Part shown: positions 33,127 through 42,980 of the stretch, in pieces
Layout: each line of letters starts with the position of its first letter
How positions within the stretch are numbered: position 1 is the first letter of the stretch
DNA from: Microbacterium proteolyticum
GTDB lineage: Bacteria > Actinomycetota > Actinomycetes > Actinomycetales > Microbacteriaceae
Reading direction: 5' to 3'
Assembly (NCBI RefSeq): GCF_029639405.1
Contig: NZ_CP121274.1
Coordinates: 1,736,001 to 1,800,000, forward strand
DNA: 64,000 bases
The notes under the pieces: generated by a model
Database searches by the model: none
Told to the model about the DNA's origin: nothing
The model's input: only the letters and a program-made list of their open reading frames with translations
Program-made: the position numbers and the translations under genes

Positions 33127-34062
33127 GTGGCGACCCGACGCCGCTCGCGAGCCCGGCAGGTGCCCATGACCGCGGTGTTCTCCGGAACGCCGTCGTTGGA
33201 CGGACGATCTGCGCGAACGGACACCGCCACGTTCGGCGGTGTCTCCATCATCGCGCGGACCATGCCTTCGGCGCGCCCGTTCGCCATCCCGGAGGGGGTG
33301 GAAGGGGCTCTGGTACTGGCCGTGGTGCTGGGAGCGCCGCCGGGATCGGGTCATCGTCTCCACGCGGTCGGAAGTGCCGGAGCGCTCATCGCGACGTCCG
33401 AATCCCTCGACCCGGCCGTCCTTCCCCTGGCCCGGTGTCAGCTCACGGTCCTGCTTCCGGGGTCTCTGCTTCGCGAGGTCGGTCTCGGTGACGCCCCGGT
33501 TTTGACGCTGGACACCTCGAACGCCCTCTTCTGGCCGTTCGTCGCGTTCGCGTGGGAAGCAGCTCTCAGCTACGAGCGTACGAGTGGCCTCACGGCCTAC
33601 TACCTGGAGCGCGTCCTGCAGGAGATGGTGCTCGGTATCGCCGTCGCCTCTCTCGGCCGTACGGAACCGGCCAGGGTCGGGCTGTACGCCGCGGCGATCT
33701 CGGTCGTGAATGCGCGCGCAGGCGACCCGGATCTCACTCCGGTGGGCGTCGCGTCGGAACTCAACGTCTCGCTGCGCACGCTGCAGCGCATGTTCGCGCA
33801 GCGGGATTCCACGGTCGAACGCGAGATTCGTCGAGCGCGGGTTCAGCAGGCTTTGACGATGCTCGACGATCCGGTCTACGACGCGCTGAGCGTCGACCGC
33901 GTCGCGCAATCGGTCGGGCTGTCCGGTGGATCCAGCCTGGCGCGCGCCTTCGCCGCCGAAGGGCATCCCAGCCCTTCCGTGGCCCGAAAGAAGCGGCTCA
34001 AGACTGACGTCGCGACCCCGTCCATGGGCGCTGGGCAGCCGTCTTTGCACACCGAGCGCTGA
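33127..34062 (+). CDS. AraC-family helix-turn-helix regulator
   Basis: A 311-aa protein. The C-terminal about 100 residues hold the two AraC-type HTH units: PVGVASELNVSLRTLQRMF and, about 50 residues later, SVDRVAQSVGLSGGSSLARAFAAEG. The N-terminal 190 residues are a sensor-like domain with no recognised ligand. The start is uncertain: GTG 33127 (11 nt after a TAGCAT -10 box), GTG 33100 or ATG 33166. Position and orientation upstream of gmd/rmd suggest, without proof, that it controls sugar synthesis or the neighbouring surface genes. A hairpin at 34080 separates it from gmd. Confidence 0.8.
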   Translation: MATRRRSRARQVPMTAVFSGTPSLDGRSARTDTATFGGVSIIARTMPSARPFAIPEGVEGALVLAVVLGAPPGSGHRLHAVGSAGALIATSESLDPAVLPLARCQLTVLLPGSLLREVGLGDAPVLTLDTSNALFWPFVAFAWEAALSYERTSGLTAYYLERVLQEMVLGIAVASLGRTEPARVGLYAAAISVVNARAGDPDLTPVGVASELNVSLRTLQRMFAQRDSTVEREIRRARVQQALTMLDDPVYDALSVDRVAQSVGLSGGSSLARAFAAEGHPSPSVARKKRLKTDVATPSMGAGQPSLHTER

Positions 34063-34079
34063 GATCGAACCGTGTTGCC

Positions 34080-34118
34080 GGCCCCTCCAGTTCACCCGCC
34101 TGCGCCCGGGGAGGGGCC
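34080..34118 (+). terminator. Hairpin after the AraC-type regulator
   Basis: A perfect 9-bp stem (GGCCCCTCC at 34080-34088 with its complement at 34110-34118) with a 21-nt loop, 18 nt after the stop codon. Confidence 0.5.
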
Positions 34119-34130
34119 AAGGGGCCGAGG

Positions 34131-34160
34131 TACGCTGAGCGTCGACGTCTGTCTGACGTC
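34131..34160 (+). promoter_or_regulatory. gmd promoter region with GACGTC pair
   Basis: TACGCT at 34131-34136 is a -10-like box. Two GACGTC sites at 34144-34149 and 34155-34160 are 11 bp apart, one helical turn. They lie just downstream of the predicted transcription start, where a repressor would block initiation. No clear -35 element is present. Confidence 0.35.
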
Positions 34161-34189
34161 TCGGATCCCGTCGAGAAGAGGAAGAAGCG

Positions 34190-35191
34190 ATGGCTGCGAG
34201 TAAGAGAGCACTCATCACCGGTGTCACCGGCCAAGACGGAGGGCACCTGGCTGAGCTCTTGCACGCGAAGGGGTACGAAGTCTTCGGCCTGATCCGTGGG
34301 CAGAACAACCCGCGCAAGGAGGCGACCGTCGCCGAGTTCCCCTACGTGACGCTCATCGAGGGTGACCTGATCGACCCCACCTCGCTGGTGCGCGCGGTGG
34401 AGGTGAGCGACGCGGACGAGGTGTACAACCTGGCCGCGATCAGCCACGTCGGATATTCGTTCAAGAACCCGACGCTGACGGCCGACGTGACCGCCAAGGG
34501 GGTCCTCAACGTCCTCGAAGCCGTCCGCATCACCGGTCGCGCCGAGCGCACCAAGGTCTACCAGGCGTCGACTTCCGAGATGTTCGGCGGGCTCGACTAC
34601 AACCGTCCCGGCGCCGGATACAACGAGAACTCGCTGTTCCACCCGCGCAGCCCCTACGGTGTCGCGAAGCTGTACGGCCACTGGATCGCGAAGAACTACC
34701 GCGAGAGCTACGGGATGTTCGTGTCCTGCGGCATCCTGTTCAACCACGAGGGCGAGCGTCGCGGCGTCGAGTTCGTGACGCGGAAGATCACCCACGCCGT
34801 GGCCCGCATCAAGCTCGGCCTGCAGCCGAACATCGAGCTCGGCGACCTGTGGCCCAAGCGCGACTGGGGCTACGCCGGCGACTACGTCGAGGGCATGTGG
34901 CGGATGCTGCAGCACTCCACCCCCGACGATTTCGTCCTCGCGACCGGTGAGACCCACTCCATCGAGGAGTTCCTCACCCTGGCGTTCGCCGAGATCGGCA
35001 TCGACGACTGGCGCCCGTACGTGGTGCAGAACCCGGCCTTCCTGCGTCCCGCCGAGGTCGACATCCTGCTCGGCGACCCCTCGAAGGCGGAGAACGAGCT
35101 CGGGTGGCGTCGCGAAGTCGACTTCCCCGGACTGGTGAAGCTCATGGTCGCCCACGACCTGGCCGAACAGGGCCGCTTGCAGAACCGATGA
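34190..35191 (+). CDS. gmd: GDP-mannose 4,6-dehydratase
   Basis: It converts GDP-D-mannose to GDP-4-keto-6-deoxy-D-mannose. The 333-aa SDR enzyme has the NADP-binding GVTGQDGGHLAELL at the N-terminus, the catalytic S/T-E pair in ASTSEMFG, the YxxxK in SPYGVAKLYGHW, the ILFNHEGERRG loop and KRDWGYAGDYVEGMW, all typical of GMD. ATG 34190 has AGAGGAAG upstream. The stop overlaps the start of the next gene (ATGA), so the two steps are coupled. Confidence 0.95.
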   Translation: MAASKRALITGVTGQDGGHLAELLHAKGYEVFGLIRGQNNPRKEATVAEFPYVTLIEGDLIDPTSLVRAVEVSDADEVYNLAAISHVGYSFKNPTLTADVTAKGVLNVLEAVRITGRAERTKVYQASTSEMFGGLDYNRPGAGYNENSLFHPRSPYGVAKLYGHWIAKNYRESYGMFVSCGILFNHEGERRGVEFVTRKITHAVARIKLGLQPNIELGDLWPKRDWGYAGDYVEGMWRMLQHSTPDDFVLATGETHSIEEFLTLAFAEIGIDDWRPYVVQNPAFLRPAEVDILLGDPSKAENELGWRREVDFPGLVKLMVAHDLAEQGRLQNR

Positions 35192-36111
35192 CGCGGACGC
35201 TCGTCGTCACGGGCGCCGGCGGATTCGTCGGTGCCCATCTCTGCCGGATCGCGGCGGACGCCGGCTTCTCGGTTTTCGCCGTCGGTCGGGAGGCGAAACG
35301 CCCCGATTCGCTGGACGGGTTCGTCGACGAGTATGTCGGTGTCGACCTGACCGAGGAGTGGCCGTCGCAGGTGCCCACGGACGCGGACGTGGTGCACCTC
35401 GCGGGCCTCGCGGCGGTCGGCGGATCGTTCCGCGATCCGCAGCTCTACCTGTCGTCGAACAGTGCGATGGTCACCCACCTCTGTGAGGCTTTGATGCGGG
35501 GCTCCGGCGGGGGACGCGTGGTAGGGGTCAGCTCAGGCGCGGTCTACGCGGCCGGTCCCGGCGACTCGTTCATCGACGAGGCATCGCCCGTGGGATTCTC
35601 GTCCCCATACGCCGTCAGCAAGGTCCTCGTCGAGAACCAGCTGTCGTACTACCGCGGCCGCGGTCTGGACACCGTGGTGGCGCGGCCTTTCAACCATTCC
35701 GGGCCGGGTCAGGGTGTGGGGTTCATCATTCCCGATCTCATCCGCCGTCTCGCGCAGACGTCCGCGGATGAGGTGTTGACCACGGGTTCGCTGAGCACGC
35801 GTCGCGACTACACCGATGTCCGCGATGTGGCGCGTGCCTATCTGGCGTTGATCACGGCGCCCAGGCTGGATCACGACGTCTACAACGTCGCGTCCGGCAC
35901 CCCCCGTTCAGGGAGCGAGATCCTGGCCGCTGTCTGCGCCGCTCTCGGACGTCCCGTACCCGAGACCCGGCTCGATCCTGGACTGCTGCGGCCGAACGAT
36001 CCCGCGTCCATCACCGGCGACGCCGGACGGTTGCGCGAGCAGACCGGGTGGGCGCCGCAGGTTTCGTTCGAGCAGATGATCGTTGAGAGCGTGTCGTCCG
36101 TCCTGGCCTGA
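35188..36111 (+). CDS. rmd: GDP-6-deoxy-D-mannose reductase-like SDR
   Basis: A 307-aa SDR enzyme with GAGGFVGAHL, SSGAVYA and SPYAVSKVLVEN. Directly after gmd, the expected reaction is reduction of the 4-keto group to give GDP-D-rhamnose (6-deoxy-D-mannose). RARPFNHSGPGQ-like residues (ARPFNHSGPGQG) match RMD-type reductases. A GDP-fucose synthase would also carry epimerase residues, and a GDP-talose enzyme cannot be excluded. ATG 35188 overlaps the gmd stop codon by 4 nt. Confidence 0.85.
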   Translation: MTRTLVVTGAGGFVGAHLCRIAADAGFSVFAVGREAKRPDSLDGFVDEYVGVDLTEEWPSQVPTDADVVHLAGLAAVGGSFRDPQLYLSSNSAMVTHLCEALMRGSGGGRVVGVSSGAVYAAGPGDSFIDEASPVGFSSPYAVSKVLVENQLSYYRGRGLDTVVARPFNHSGPGQGVGFIIPDLIRRLAQTSADEVLTTGSLSTRRDYTDVRDVARAYLALITAPRLDHDVYNVASGTPRSGSEILAAVCAALGRPVPETRLDPGLLRPNDPASITGDAGRLREQTGWAPQVSFEQMIVESVSSVLA

Positions 36112-36218
36112 ACCCCTCCTGCGACCTCACGCGACGGAAGGCTTCCCTCCCTCTCGCTCAGTCGGCACAATGGGCCCACCAGCGGAGAATCAGGTCCGCC
36201 CGAACGAGGGGAGCCGCC

Positions 36219-36434
36219 ATGGGCGTCGACGACATCATCAACAAGGGCAAGCAGCTGTTCGAGGAGAACCGCGAGAAGATCGAGGAGGCGCTCAAGAGCG
36301 ATAAGGCCGAAGAGGTCAGCGACAAGCTCCTCGACGGGGCCGCGGACGCCATCAAGAAGGTCGTCCCCGCTGAGCAGCACGCCAAGGTCGACGAGGTGCG
36401 CGCGAACGTCGACAAGAACATCGGCAACGCCTGA
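36219..36434 (+). CDS. Small helical protein, MT0933/Rv0909-type antitoxin-like
   Basis: A 71-aa, strongly charged, all-helical protein (DDIINKGKQLFEENREKIEE, then DKLLDGAADAIKKV) with no membrane segment. The composition and the 'D-K-x-x-D-x-x-x-D-A' pattern resemble the small actinobacterial family annotated as MT0933-like antitoxins; the match is by eye only. No toxin gene is next to it. GAGGGGAG lies 7 nt before the ATG. It is the last gene before the S10 operon and has its own hairpin terminator. Confidence 0.65.
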   Translation: MGVDDIINKGKQLFEENREKIEEALKSDKAEEVSDKLLDGAADAIKKVVPAEQHAKVDEVRANVDKNIGNA

Positions 36435-36451
36435 CCGCACCCTGCTCTGCG

Positions 36452-36484
36452 CGGCGCCGCTCCCGGGAATGGGGGGCGGCGCCG
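36452..36484 (+). terminator. Hairpin after the small helical protein
   Basis: A 13-bp stem (36452-36464 with 36472-36484) with one wobble pair and a 7-nt loop. It insulates the S10 promoter at 36537 from the surface-polysaccharide region. Confidence 0.6.
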
Positions 36485-36536
36485 TCGCGTTGCCAGCCGG
36501 GGGGCTGAGGATATGCCGCACGCGACACGCCCGGGT

Positions 36537-36565
36537 TTGCGACACGCCCGGGAGCCCCGTAGACT
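36537..36565 (+). promoter_or_regulatory. Sigma70-type promoter of the S10 operon
   Basis: TTGCGA (36537-36542), a 17-bp spacer and TAGACT (36560-36565) make a near-consensus housekeeping promoter. Predicted transcription start is near 36572, giving a leader of about 300 nt before rpsJ. Confidence 0.75.
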
Positions 36566-36571
36566 AACCAG

Positions 36572-36873
36572 GTTCCACATTCCGGCGTGCGCTCGGCGCG
36601 CGCCAGGATCACTGCCAGGGCAGTGCACAGGCGGCGCGGAAGCGCAGGGTCCTGGGCCGCGGGCAGCAGAACGCACACCGAACCCCTCATCCTTCCCGGG
36701 ATCCGCACGCCTGCGTGCGGGGGGCGGGCCGGATGCCATGGCATCCGGTTTGACAGCTGAACAGCGGTGCAGCATCTCTCGCGCGAGCGAGGGGAAGTGC
36801 CAGGGCGCGAAAGCGCCACCGTGCGTCCGATGCCCTTGGTCGGGTAAGACGCGAGAAAGAGAGTGAGCAGACA
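36572..36873 (+). promoter_or_regulatory. Long structured leader of the S10 operon
   Basis: There is no credible ORF in this 302-nt stretch. It holds several dyads: an 8-bp hairpin at 36703-36720, a perfect 20-nt palindrome at 36729-36748, and a 5-bp stem capped by a GAAA (GNRA) tetraloop at 36804-36817. In other bacteria S10 leaders carry an autoregulatory site for ribosomal protein L4. Whether this leader is bound by L4 or another protein is not visible. Confidence 0.55.
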
Positions 36874-37182
36874 ATGGCGGGACAGAAGATCCGCATTCGC
36901 CTGAAGTCGTACGACCACGCCGGACTGGACTCGTCCGCGCGCAAGATCGTCGACACCGTGACCCGTGCCGGTGCCACCGTGGTGGGCCCGGTCCCCCTGC
37001 CGACCGAGAAGAACGTCGTGTGCGTCATCCGGTCGCCCCACAAGTACAAGGACAGCCGCGAGCACTTCGAGATGCGCACCCACAAGCGCCTCATCGACAT
37101 CATCGACCCGACGCCCAAGGCCGTCGACTCGCTGATGCGCCTCGACCTCCCGGCCGATGTCAACATCGAGATCAAGCTCTGA
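36874..37182 (+). CDS. rpsJ: 30S ribosomal protein S10
   Basis: A component of the small-subunit head, and in many bacteria also NusE of transcription antitermination complexes. The 102-aa product has [15 protein letters not shown] and GPVPLPT, both diagnostic. It is the first gene of the S10 operon, after a long structured leader; rplC follows after 8 nt. Confidence 0.98.
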   Translation: MAGQKIRIRLKSYDHAGLDSSARKIVDTVTRAGATVVGPVPLPTEKNVVCVIRSPHKYKDSREHFEMRTHKRLIDIIDPTPKAVDSLMRLDLPADVNIEIKL

Positions 37183-37190
37183 GGTTCGAC

Positions 37191-37850
37191 ATGGCTGACA
37201 TCAACTCCAAGATCTCCAAGGGCCTCCTCGGCACCAAGCTCGGCATGACCCAGGTGTGGGACGAGAACGGCAAGCTCGTTCCCGTCACCGTCATCGAGGT
37301 CGCCCCGAACGTCGTGACCCAGCTCCGCTCGGTCGAGAAGGACGGCTACAACGCCGTTCAGATCGGCTACGGCCAGATCGACCCCCGCAAGGTGAACAAG
37401 CCCCTGACGGCCCACTTCGAGGCCGCGGGCGTCACCCCGCGTCGTCACCTCACCGAGGTTCGCACCGCGGATGCCGCTGACTACTCGCTCGGTCAGGAGC
37501 TCACCGTGGACGGCCTGTTCGAGGCCGGCCAGCTGGTCGACGTCGTCGGCACCAGCAAGGGCAAGGGCACCGCCGGTGTCATGAAGCGTCACAACTTCAA
37601 GGGTGTCTCCGCTTCGCACGGTGCGCACCGCAACCACCGCAAGCCCGGCTCGATCGGCGCCTCGTCGACCCCGAGCCGCGTCTTCAAGGGCATGCGCATG
37701 GCCGGCCGTATGGGTGGCGAGCGCGTGACCGTCCTCAACCTCACGGTGCACGCCGTCGACGCCGAGAAGGGTCTGCTGCTCGTCAAGGGCGCCGTCCCCG
37801 GTGCCCGTGGCCGCATCGTCTACGTCCGCAACGCAGTGAAGGGTGCCTGA
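37191..37850 (+). CDS. rplC: 50S ribosomal protein L3
   Basis: L3 binds near the peptidyl-transferase centre and starts large-subunit assembly. The 219-aa product starts [18 protein letters not shown]; the ATG at 37191 is used because earlier in-frame positions lie inside rpsJ. The [14 protein letters not shown] loop reaches towards the catalytic centre. rplD follows after 4 nt. Confidence 0.98.
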   Translation: MADINSKISKGLLGTKLGMTQVWDENGKLVPVTVIEVAPNVVTQLRSVEKDGYNAVQIGYGQIDPRKVNKPLTAHFEAAGVTPRRHLTEVRTADAADYSLGQELTVDGLFEAGQLVDVVGTSKGKGTAGVMKRHNFKGVSASHGAHRNHRKPGSIGASSTPSRVFKGMRMAGRMGGERVTVLNLTVHAVDAEKGLLLVKGAVPGARGRIVYVRNAVKGA

Positions 37851-37854
37851 TCTC

Positions 37855-38517
37855 ATGGCTGACTCGACTCTCGCGCTCGACGTTCGCAAGTCCGACGGCA
37901 AGAAGGCCGGCTCCGTGGAGCTGCCCGCCGCGATCTTCGACGTCAAGACGAACATCCCGCTGATCCACCAGGTCGTCGTCGCCCAGCGCGCCGCCGCCCG
38001 TCAGGGCACGCACTCGACCAAGCGTCGTGGCGAGGTCTCCGGTGCCGGTCGCAAGCCCTTCAAGCAGAAGGGCACGGGTAACGCCCGTCAGGGCTCGATC
38101 CGCGCGCCGCACATGACCGGTGGCGGCATCGTCCACGGCCCGAAGCCCCGTGACTACGGCCAGCGCACCCCCAAGAAGATGATCGCCGCAGCCCTGCTGG
38201 GCGCGCTGAGCGACCGTGCTCGTGGCGAGCGCCTCCACGTCGTGGAGTCCTTCGGCATTGAGGGTGCTCCGTCGACCAAGGCCGCTGCCGCGGTCCTGAC
38301 CGCTTTCGGCGCCGTCAAGAACGTCCTCGTGGTCATCGACCGCGACGACGAGCTGACGGTCAAGAGCGTGCGCAACCTCGCGTACGTCCACGTGCTGACC
38401 TACGGCCAGCTGAACGCCTACGACGTGCTCGTCTCCGACGACATCGTCTTCACCAAGGCCGCCTACGACGCGTTCGTCACGTCGAAGTCCGGCGCCACCG
38501 AGGAGGTCTCGGCATGA
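37855..38517 (+). CDS. rplD: 50S ribosomal protein L4
   Basis: L4 lines the exit tunnel and in several bacteria represses its own S10 operon. The 220-aa product contains the extended-loop region [21 protein letters not shown] followed by GSIRAPH. ATG 37855 is preferred to a start four codons earlier because the latter has no ribosome-binding site. The stop overlaps the rplW start (ATGA). Confidence 0.98.
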   Translation: MADSTLALDVRKSDGKKAGSVELPAAIFDVKTNIPLIHQVVVAQRAAARQGTHSTKRRGEVSGAGRKPFKQKGTGNARQGSIRAPHMTGGGIVHGPKPRDYGQRTPKKMIAAALLGALSDRARGERLHVVESFGIEGAPSTKAAAAVLTAFGAVKNVLVVIDRDDELTVKSVRNLAYVHVLTYGQLNAYDVLVSDDIVFTKAAYDAFVTSKSGATEEVSA

Positions 38518-38813
38518 CCGCCGTCAACAAGGACCCGCGCGACATCATCCTGAAGCCGGTCGTCTCCGAGAAGAGCTACTCGCTCATCGACGAGGGCAAG
38601 TACACGTTCCTCGTGGACCCCCGCGCCTCGAAGACCGAGATCAAGCTCGCGATCGAGAAGATCTTCGGCGTCAAGGTGGCTTCGGTCAACACGATCAACC
38701 GCGTGGGCAAGGCCCGCCGCACCCGCTTCGGCATCGGCAAGCGCAAGGACACCAAGCGCGCGATCGTCAGCCTCAAGTCGGGCACCATCGACATCTTCAC
38801 GGCAGTCGGCTGA
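38514..38813 (+). CDS. rplW: 50S ribosomal protein L23
   Basis: L23 lies at the tunnel exit and docks signal recognition particle and trigger factor. The 99-aa product has the family core [22 protein letters not shown] and [13 protein letters not shown]. It overlaps rplD by 4 nt and precedes rplB by 24 nt. Confidence 0.98.
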   Translation: MTAVNKDPRDIILKPVVSEKSYSLIDEGKYTFLVDPRASKTEIKLAIEKIFGVKVASVNTINRVGKARRTRFGIGKRKDTKRAIVSLKSGTIDIFTAVG

Positions 38814-38837
38814 CGGTCGGGATAGAGGACAAGAACA

Positions 38838-39677
<840 letters not shown>

Positions 39678-39689
39678 GAGTAGAGGAAG

Positions 39690-39971
39690 ATGCCTCGCAG
39701 CCTTAAGAAGGGCCCCTTCGTCGACGAGCACCTGCTTCGCAAGGTCGTCTCGCAGAACGAAGCCGGTTCGAAGAACGTCATCAAGACCTGGTCGCGCCGT
39801 TCGATGATCATCCCCGCCATGCTGGGACACACCATCGCCGTGCACGACGGACGCAAGCACATCCCCGTGTTCGTGACCGAGACCATGGTCGGCCACAAGC
39901 TGGGCGAGTTCTCGCCCACCCGCACCTTCCGCGGCCACGTGAAGGACGACAAGAAGGGCCGTCGCCGCTAA
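39690..39971 (+). CDS. rpsS: 30S ribosomal protein S19
   Basis: S19 is in the small-subunit head and contacts the A-site region together with S13. The 93-aa product starts [16 protein letters not shown] and includes [20 protein letters not shown], both diagnostic. It is 12 nt after rplB. Confidence 0.98.
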   Translation: MPRSLKKGPFVDEHLLRKVVSQNEAGSKNVIKTWSRRSMIIPAMLGHTIAVHDGRKHIPVFVTETMVGHKLGEFSPTRTFRGHVKDDKKGRRR

Positions 39972-39993
39972 GGCGACCGAGGAGGAGAGAGAA

Positions 39994-40392
39994 ATGGTGG
40001 AGTCCATCGCACGCGTGCGACACATCCGCGTGACCCCTCAGAAGGCTCGTCGTGTCGTCGCTCTCATCAAGGGGAAGCAGGCCGAAGAGGCCCTCGCCAT
40101 CCTGAAGTTCGCGCCGCAGGGCGCGAGCGAGCCGATCTACAAGCTCGTCGCCTCGGCGATCGCGAACGCTCGCGTCACCGCCGACAAGACGAACGAGTAC
40201 CTGGATGACGCCGACCTGTACGTGAAGAACGCGTACGTCGACGAGGGCACGACGCTCAAGCGTTTCCAGCCCCGCGCACAGGGTCGCGCCTTCCAGATCA
40301 AGAAGCGCACGAGCCACATCACGGTCGTGCTCGCGACGCCGGAAGACGCTGCTGCGGCCCCGGCTCGCGCCAACAAGAAGGCGAGCAAGTAA
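39994..40392 (+). CDS. rplV: 50S ribosomal protein L22
   Basis: L22 lines the narrow part of the peptide exit tunnel with its beta-hairpin ([20 protein letters not shown]). The 132-aa product is slightly extended by an Ala/Lys-rich C-terminus. Its stop codon shares bases with the rpsC start (TAATG), so the two are coupled. Confidence 0.98.
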   Translation: MVESIARVRHIRVTPQKARRVVALIKGKQAEEALAILKFAPQGASEPIYKLVASAIANARVTADKTNEYLDDADLYVKNAYVDEGTTLKRFQPRAQGRAFQIKKRTSHITVVLATPEDAAAAPARANKKASK

Positions 40393-41149
40393 TGGGACAG
40401 AAGGTCAACCCGTACGGCTTCCGCCTCGGCATCACCACCGACCACGTGTCGCGGTGGTTCTCCGACTCGACGAAGCCCGGACAGCGCTACGCCGACTACC
40501 TCGCCGAGGACATCAAGATCCGTCGCCTGCTGACCACCTCGCTCGACCGCGCGGGCGTCAGCAACATCGAGATCGAGCGCACGCGTGACCGCGTCCGCGT
40601 CGACATCCACACCGCCCGCCCGGGCATCGTGATCGGTCGCCGCGGCGCCGAGGCCGAGCGCATCCGCGCCGACCTCGAGAAGCTCACCGGCAAGCAGATC
40701 CAGCTGAACATCCTCGAGGTCAAGAACCCCGAGGCCGACGCTCAGCTGGTCGCGCAGGGTGTGGCCGAGCAGCTCACCGGTCGTGTGGCGTTCCGCCGCG
40801 CGATGCGCAAGGGCCTGCAGGGCGCACAGCGTGCCGGCGCCAAGGGTGTCCGCATCCAGGTGTCGGGTCGTCTCGGCGGCGCCGAGATGAGCCGCTCCGA
40901 GTTCTACCGCGAAGGCCGTGTGCCCCTGCACACCCTCCGCGCGAACATCGACTACGGCTTCTACGAGGCCAAGACGACCTTCGGCCGCATCGGCGTGAAG
41001 GTCTGGATCTACAAGGGCGACCTCACCAACAAGGAGCTCGCCCGCGAGCAGGCCAACGCGCCCAAGTCGCGCGGTCGTGACGACCGTGGCGGCGACCGTC
41101 GTCGTGGCCCGCGCAACGAGGCCCCCGTGGCAGAAGGAGCGTCGGCGTA

Positions 41150-41150
<1 letters not shown>
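40392..41150 (+). CDS. rpsC: 30S ribosomal protein S3
   Basis: S3 is at the mRNA entry site and contributes to helicase activity of the ribosome. The 252-aa product has the N-terminal [10 protein letters not shown], a KH domain with the GxxG loop in [13 protein letters not shown], and a C-terminal charged extension ([16 protein letters not shown]) common in actinobacteria. The start and stop codons both overlap neighbours (TAATG). Confidence 0.98.
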
Positions 41151-41568
<418 letters not shown>

Positions 41569-41569
<1 letters not shown>

Positions 41570-41880
41570 TGGCGATCGGCACCAAGCAGCTCGCCCCGAG
41601 CGAGCTCGACACGTTCGAAGACCAGCGCCTCGTCGAGGAGCTGCGCAAGGCCAAGGAAGAGCTGTTCAACCTGCGCTTCCAGTCGGCCACCGGCCAGCTC
41701 GAGAGCCACGGCCGCATCCGTGCAGTCAAGCGCGACATCGCGCGTCTGTACACGGTGATCCGTGAGCGCGAGCTCGGCATCCGCGCCACGCCGGCCCCGG
41801 TCGAGGCGACGAAGGCGAAGAAGAGCAAGGCGAAGAAGGCGGATGCCGCTGACGACGCCGCGAAGGAAGAGGCGGAGTAA
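41569..41880 (+). CDS. rpmC: 50S ribosomal protein L29, C-terminally extended
   Basis: L29 lies near the tunnel exit beside L23. The core ([22 protein letters not shown]) is standard, but the product is 103 aa against the usual 60-70. The extra about 30 residues form a Lys/Ala-rich then acidic tail ([21 protein letters not shown]). The one-base overlaps with rplP and rpsQ are kept, so the tail is a genuine extension and not a wrong stop. Confidence 0.97.
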
Positions 41881-42212
41881 TGGCTACCGCGAAGAAGGCA
41901 GAAGCCGAGGCGCAGGTCGTCGGCCACGAGCACGCGGCGAACGACGTCCGCGACGAGAGCGCCCGCGGTTACCGCAAGACGCGTCGTGGCTACGTCGTCA
42001 GCGACAAGATGGACAAGACGATCGTCGTCGAGGTCGAGGACCGCGTGAAGCACCCGCTCTACGGCAAGGTCATCCGTCGCACGTCGAAGGTCAAGGCCCA
42101 CGACGAGACGAACTCGGCCGGCATCGGCGACCTGGTCGTCATCAACGAGACCCGTCCGCTCAGCGCCACCAAGCGCTGGCGCCTGGTCGAGATCCTCGAG
42201 AAGGCCAAGTAA
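41880..42212 (+). CDS. rpsQ: 30S ribosomal protein S17, N-terminally extended
   Basis: S17 is a primary 16S-binding protein. The core [23 protein letters not shown] and [13 protein letters not shown] are diagnostic. The 110-aa length includes about 30 extra N-terminal residues ([17 protein letters not shown]). The ATG overlapping the rpmC stop supports the long form. A 35-nt gap leads to rplN. Confidence 0.97.
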   Translation: MATAKKAEAEAQVVGHEHAANDVRDESARGYRKTRRGYVVSDKMDKTIVVEVEDRVKHPLYGKVIRRTSKVKAHDETNSAGIGDLVVINETRPLSATKRWRLVEILEKAK

Positions 42213-42247
42213 GCCTCGCGGCTTGCTTGGAACCCAAGGAGTAACAA

Positions 42248-42616
42248 GTGATTCAGAACGAATCCCGGCTGAAGGTCGCCGACAACACCGGCGCCAAGGA
42301 GCTGCTGACCATCCGTGTGCTGGGCGGCTCCAACCGTCGGTACGCGGGCCTGGGCGACGTCATCGTCGCCACGGTCAAGGACGCGATCCCCGGTGGAAAC
42401 GTCAAGAAGGGCGACGTGGTCAAGGCCGTCGTCGTCCGCGTGGTCAAGCAGACCCGTCGTCCCGACGGCTCGTACATCAAGTTCGACGAGAACGCCGCCG
42501 TGATCCTGAAGAACGACGGGGAGCCCCGCGGCACCCGCATCTTCGGACCGGTCGGCCGTGAGCTTCGCGACAAGAAGTTCATGAAGATCGTCTCGCTCGC
42601 CCCGGAGGTCATCTGA
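42248..42616 (+). CDS. rplN: 50S ribosomal protein L14
   Basis: L14 forms an intersubunit bridge and is the docking site of ribosome-silencing factor RsfS. The 122-aa product starts [18 protein letters not shown] from a GTG with AAGGAG upstream, and contains GAVVLKND-like residues ([20 protein letters not shown]). It begins the rplN-rplX-rplE group. Confidence 0.98.
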   Translation: MIQNESRLKVADNTGAKELLTIRVLGGSNRRYAGLGDVIVATVKDAIPGGNVKKGDVVKAVVVRVVKQTRRPDGSYIKFDENAAVILKNDGEPRGTRIFGPVGRELRDKKFMKIVSLAPEVI

Positions 42617-42618
42617 TC

Positions 42619-42978
42619 ATGGCGAAAATCAAGAAGGGTGACCTGGTACAGGTCATCTCTGGCAAGAAGCAGGACAAGGGCGGCGACCGCGGCAAGCAGG
42701 GCAAGGTCCTCGAGGTCCTCACCGAGCAGAACCGCGTCATCGTCGAGGGCGTGAACTACGTCACGAAGCACAACCGCGTCGGCCAGTCCCAGCGCGGCAC
42801 CAAGACCGGTGGCATCGAGACGTTCGAGGCCCCGATCCACATCTCCAACGTCGCGATCGTCGACCCCTCGACCAAGAAGCCGACCCGCGTCGGTCACCGC
42901 GTCGAGGAGCAGGTGAAGGACGGCGTCAAGCGCACCGTCCGCGTGCGCTTCGCGAAGAAGTCAGGCAAGGACCTCTGA
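42619..42978 (+). CDS. rplX: 50S ribosomal protein L24
   Basis: L24 is an assembly initiator of the large subunit. The 119-aa product has the KOW motif at the start ([19 protein letters not shown]) and the [14 protein letters not shown] segment. It lies 2 nt after rplN and 2 nt before rplE. Confidence 0.98.
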   Translation: MAKIKKGDLVQVISGKKQDKGGDRGKQGKVLEVLTEQNRVIVEGVNYVTKHNRVGQSQRGTKTGGIETFEAPIHISNVAIVDPSTKKPTRVGHRVEEQVKDGVKRTVRVRFAKKSGKDL

Positions 42979-42980
42979 AT

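Noticed and set aside
4391..36536. Phage or integrative-element origin of the polysaccharide region
   Set aside because: No integrase, transposase, tRNA fragment or duplicated attachment site could be found at either edge; a non-mobile island remains possible.
36435..36873. tRNA or small-protein gene before rpsJ
   Set aside because: No cloverleaf with a TTCRA arm was found, and the open frames there have no start with a ribosome-binding site; the dyads fit an mRNA leader better.
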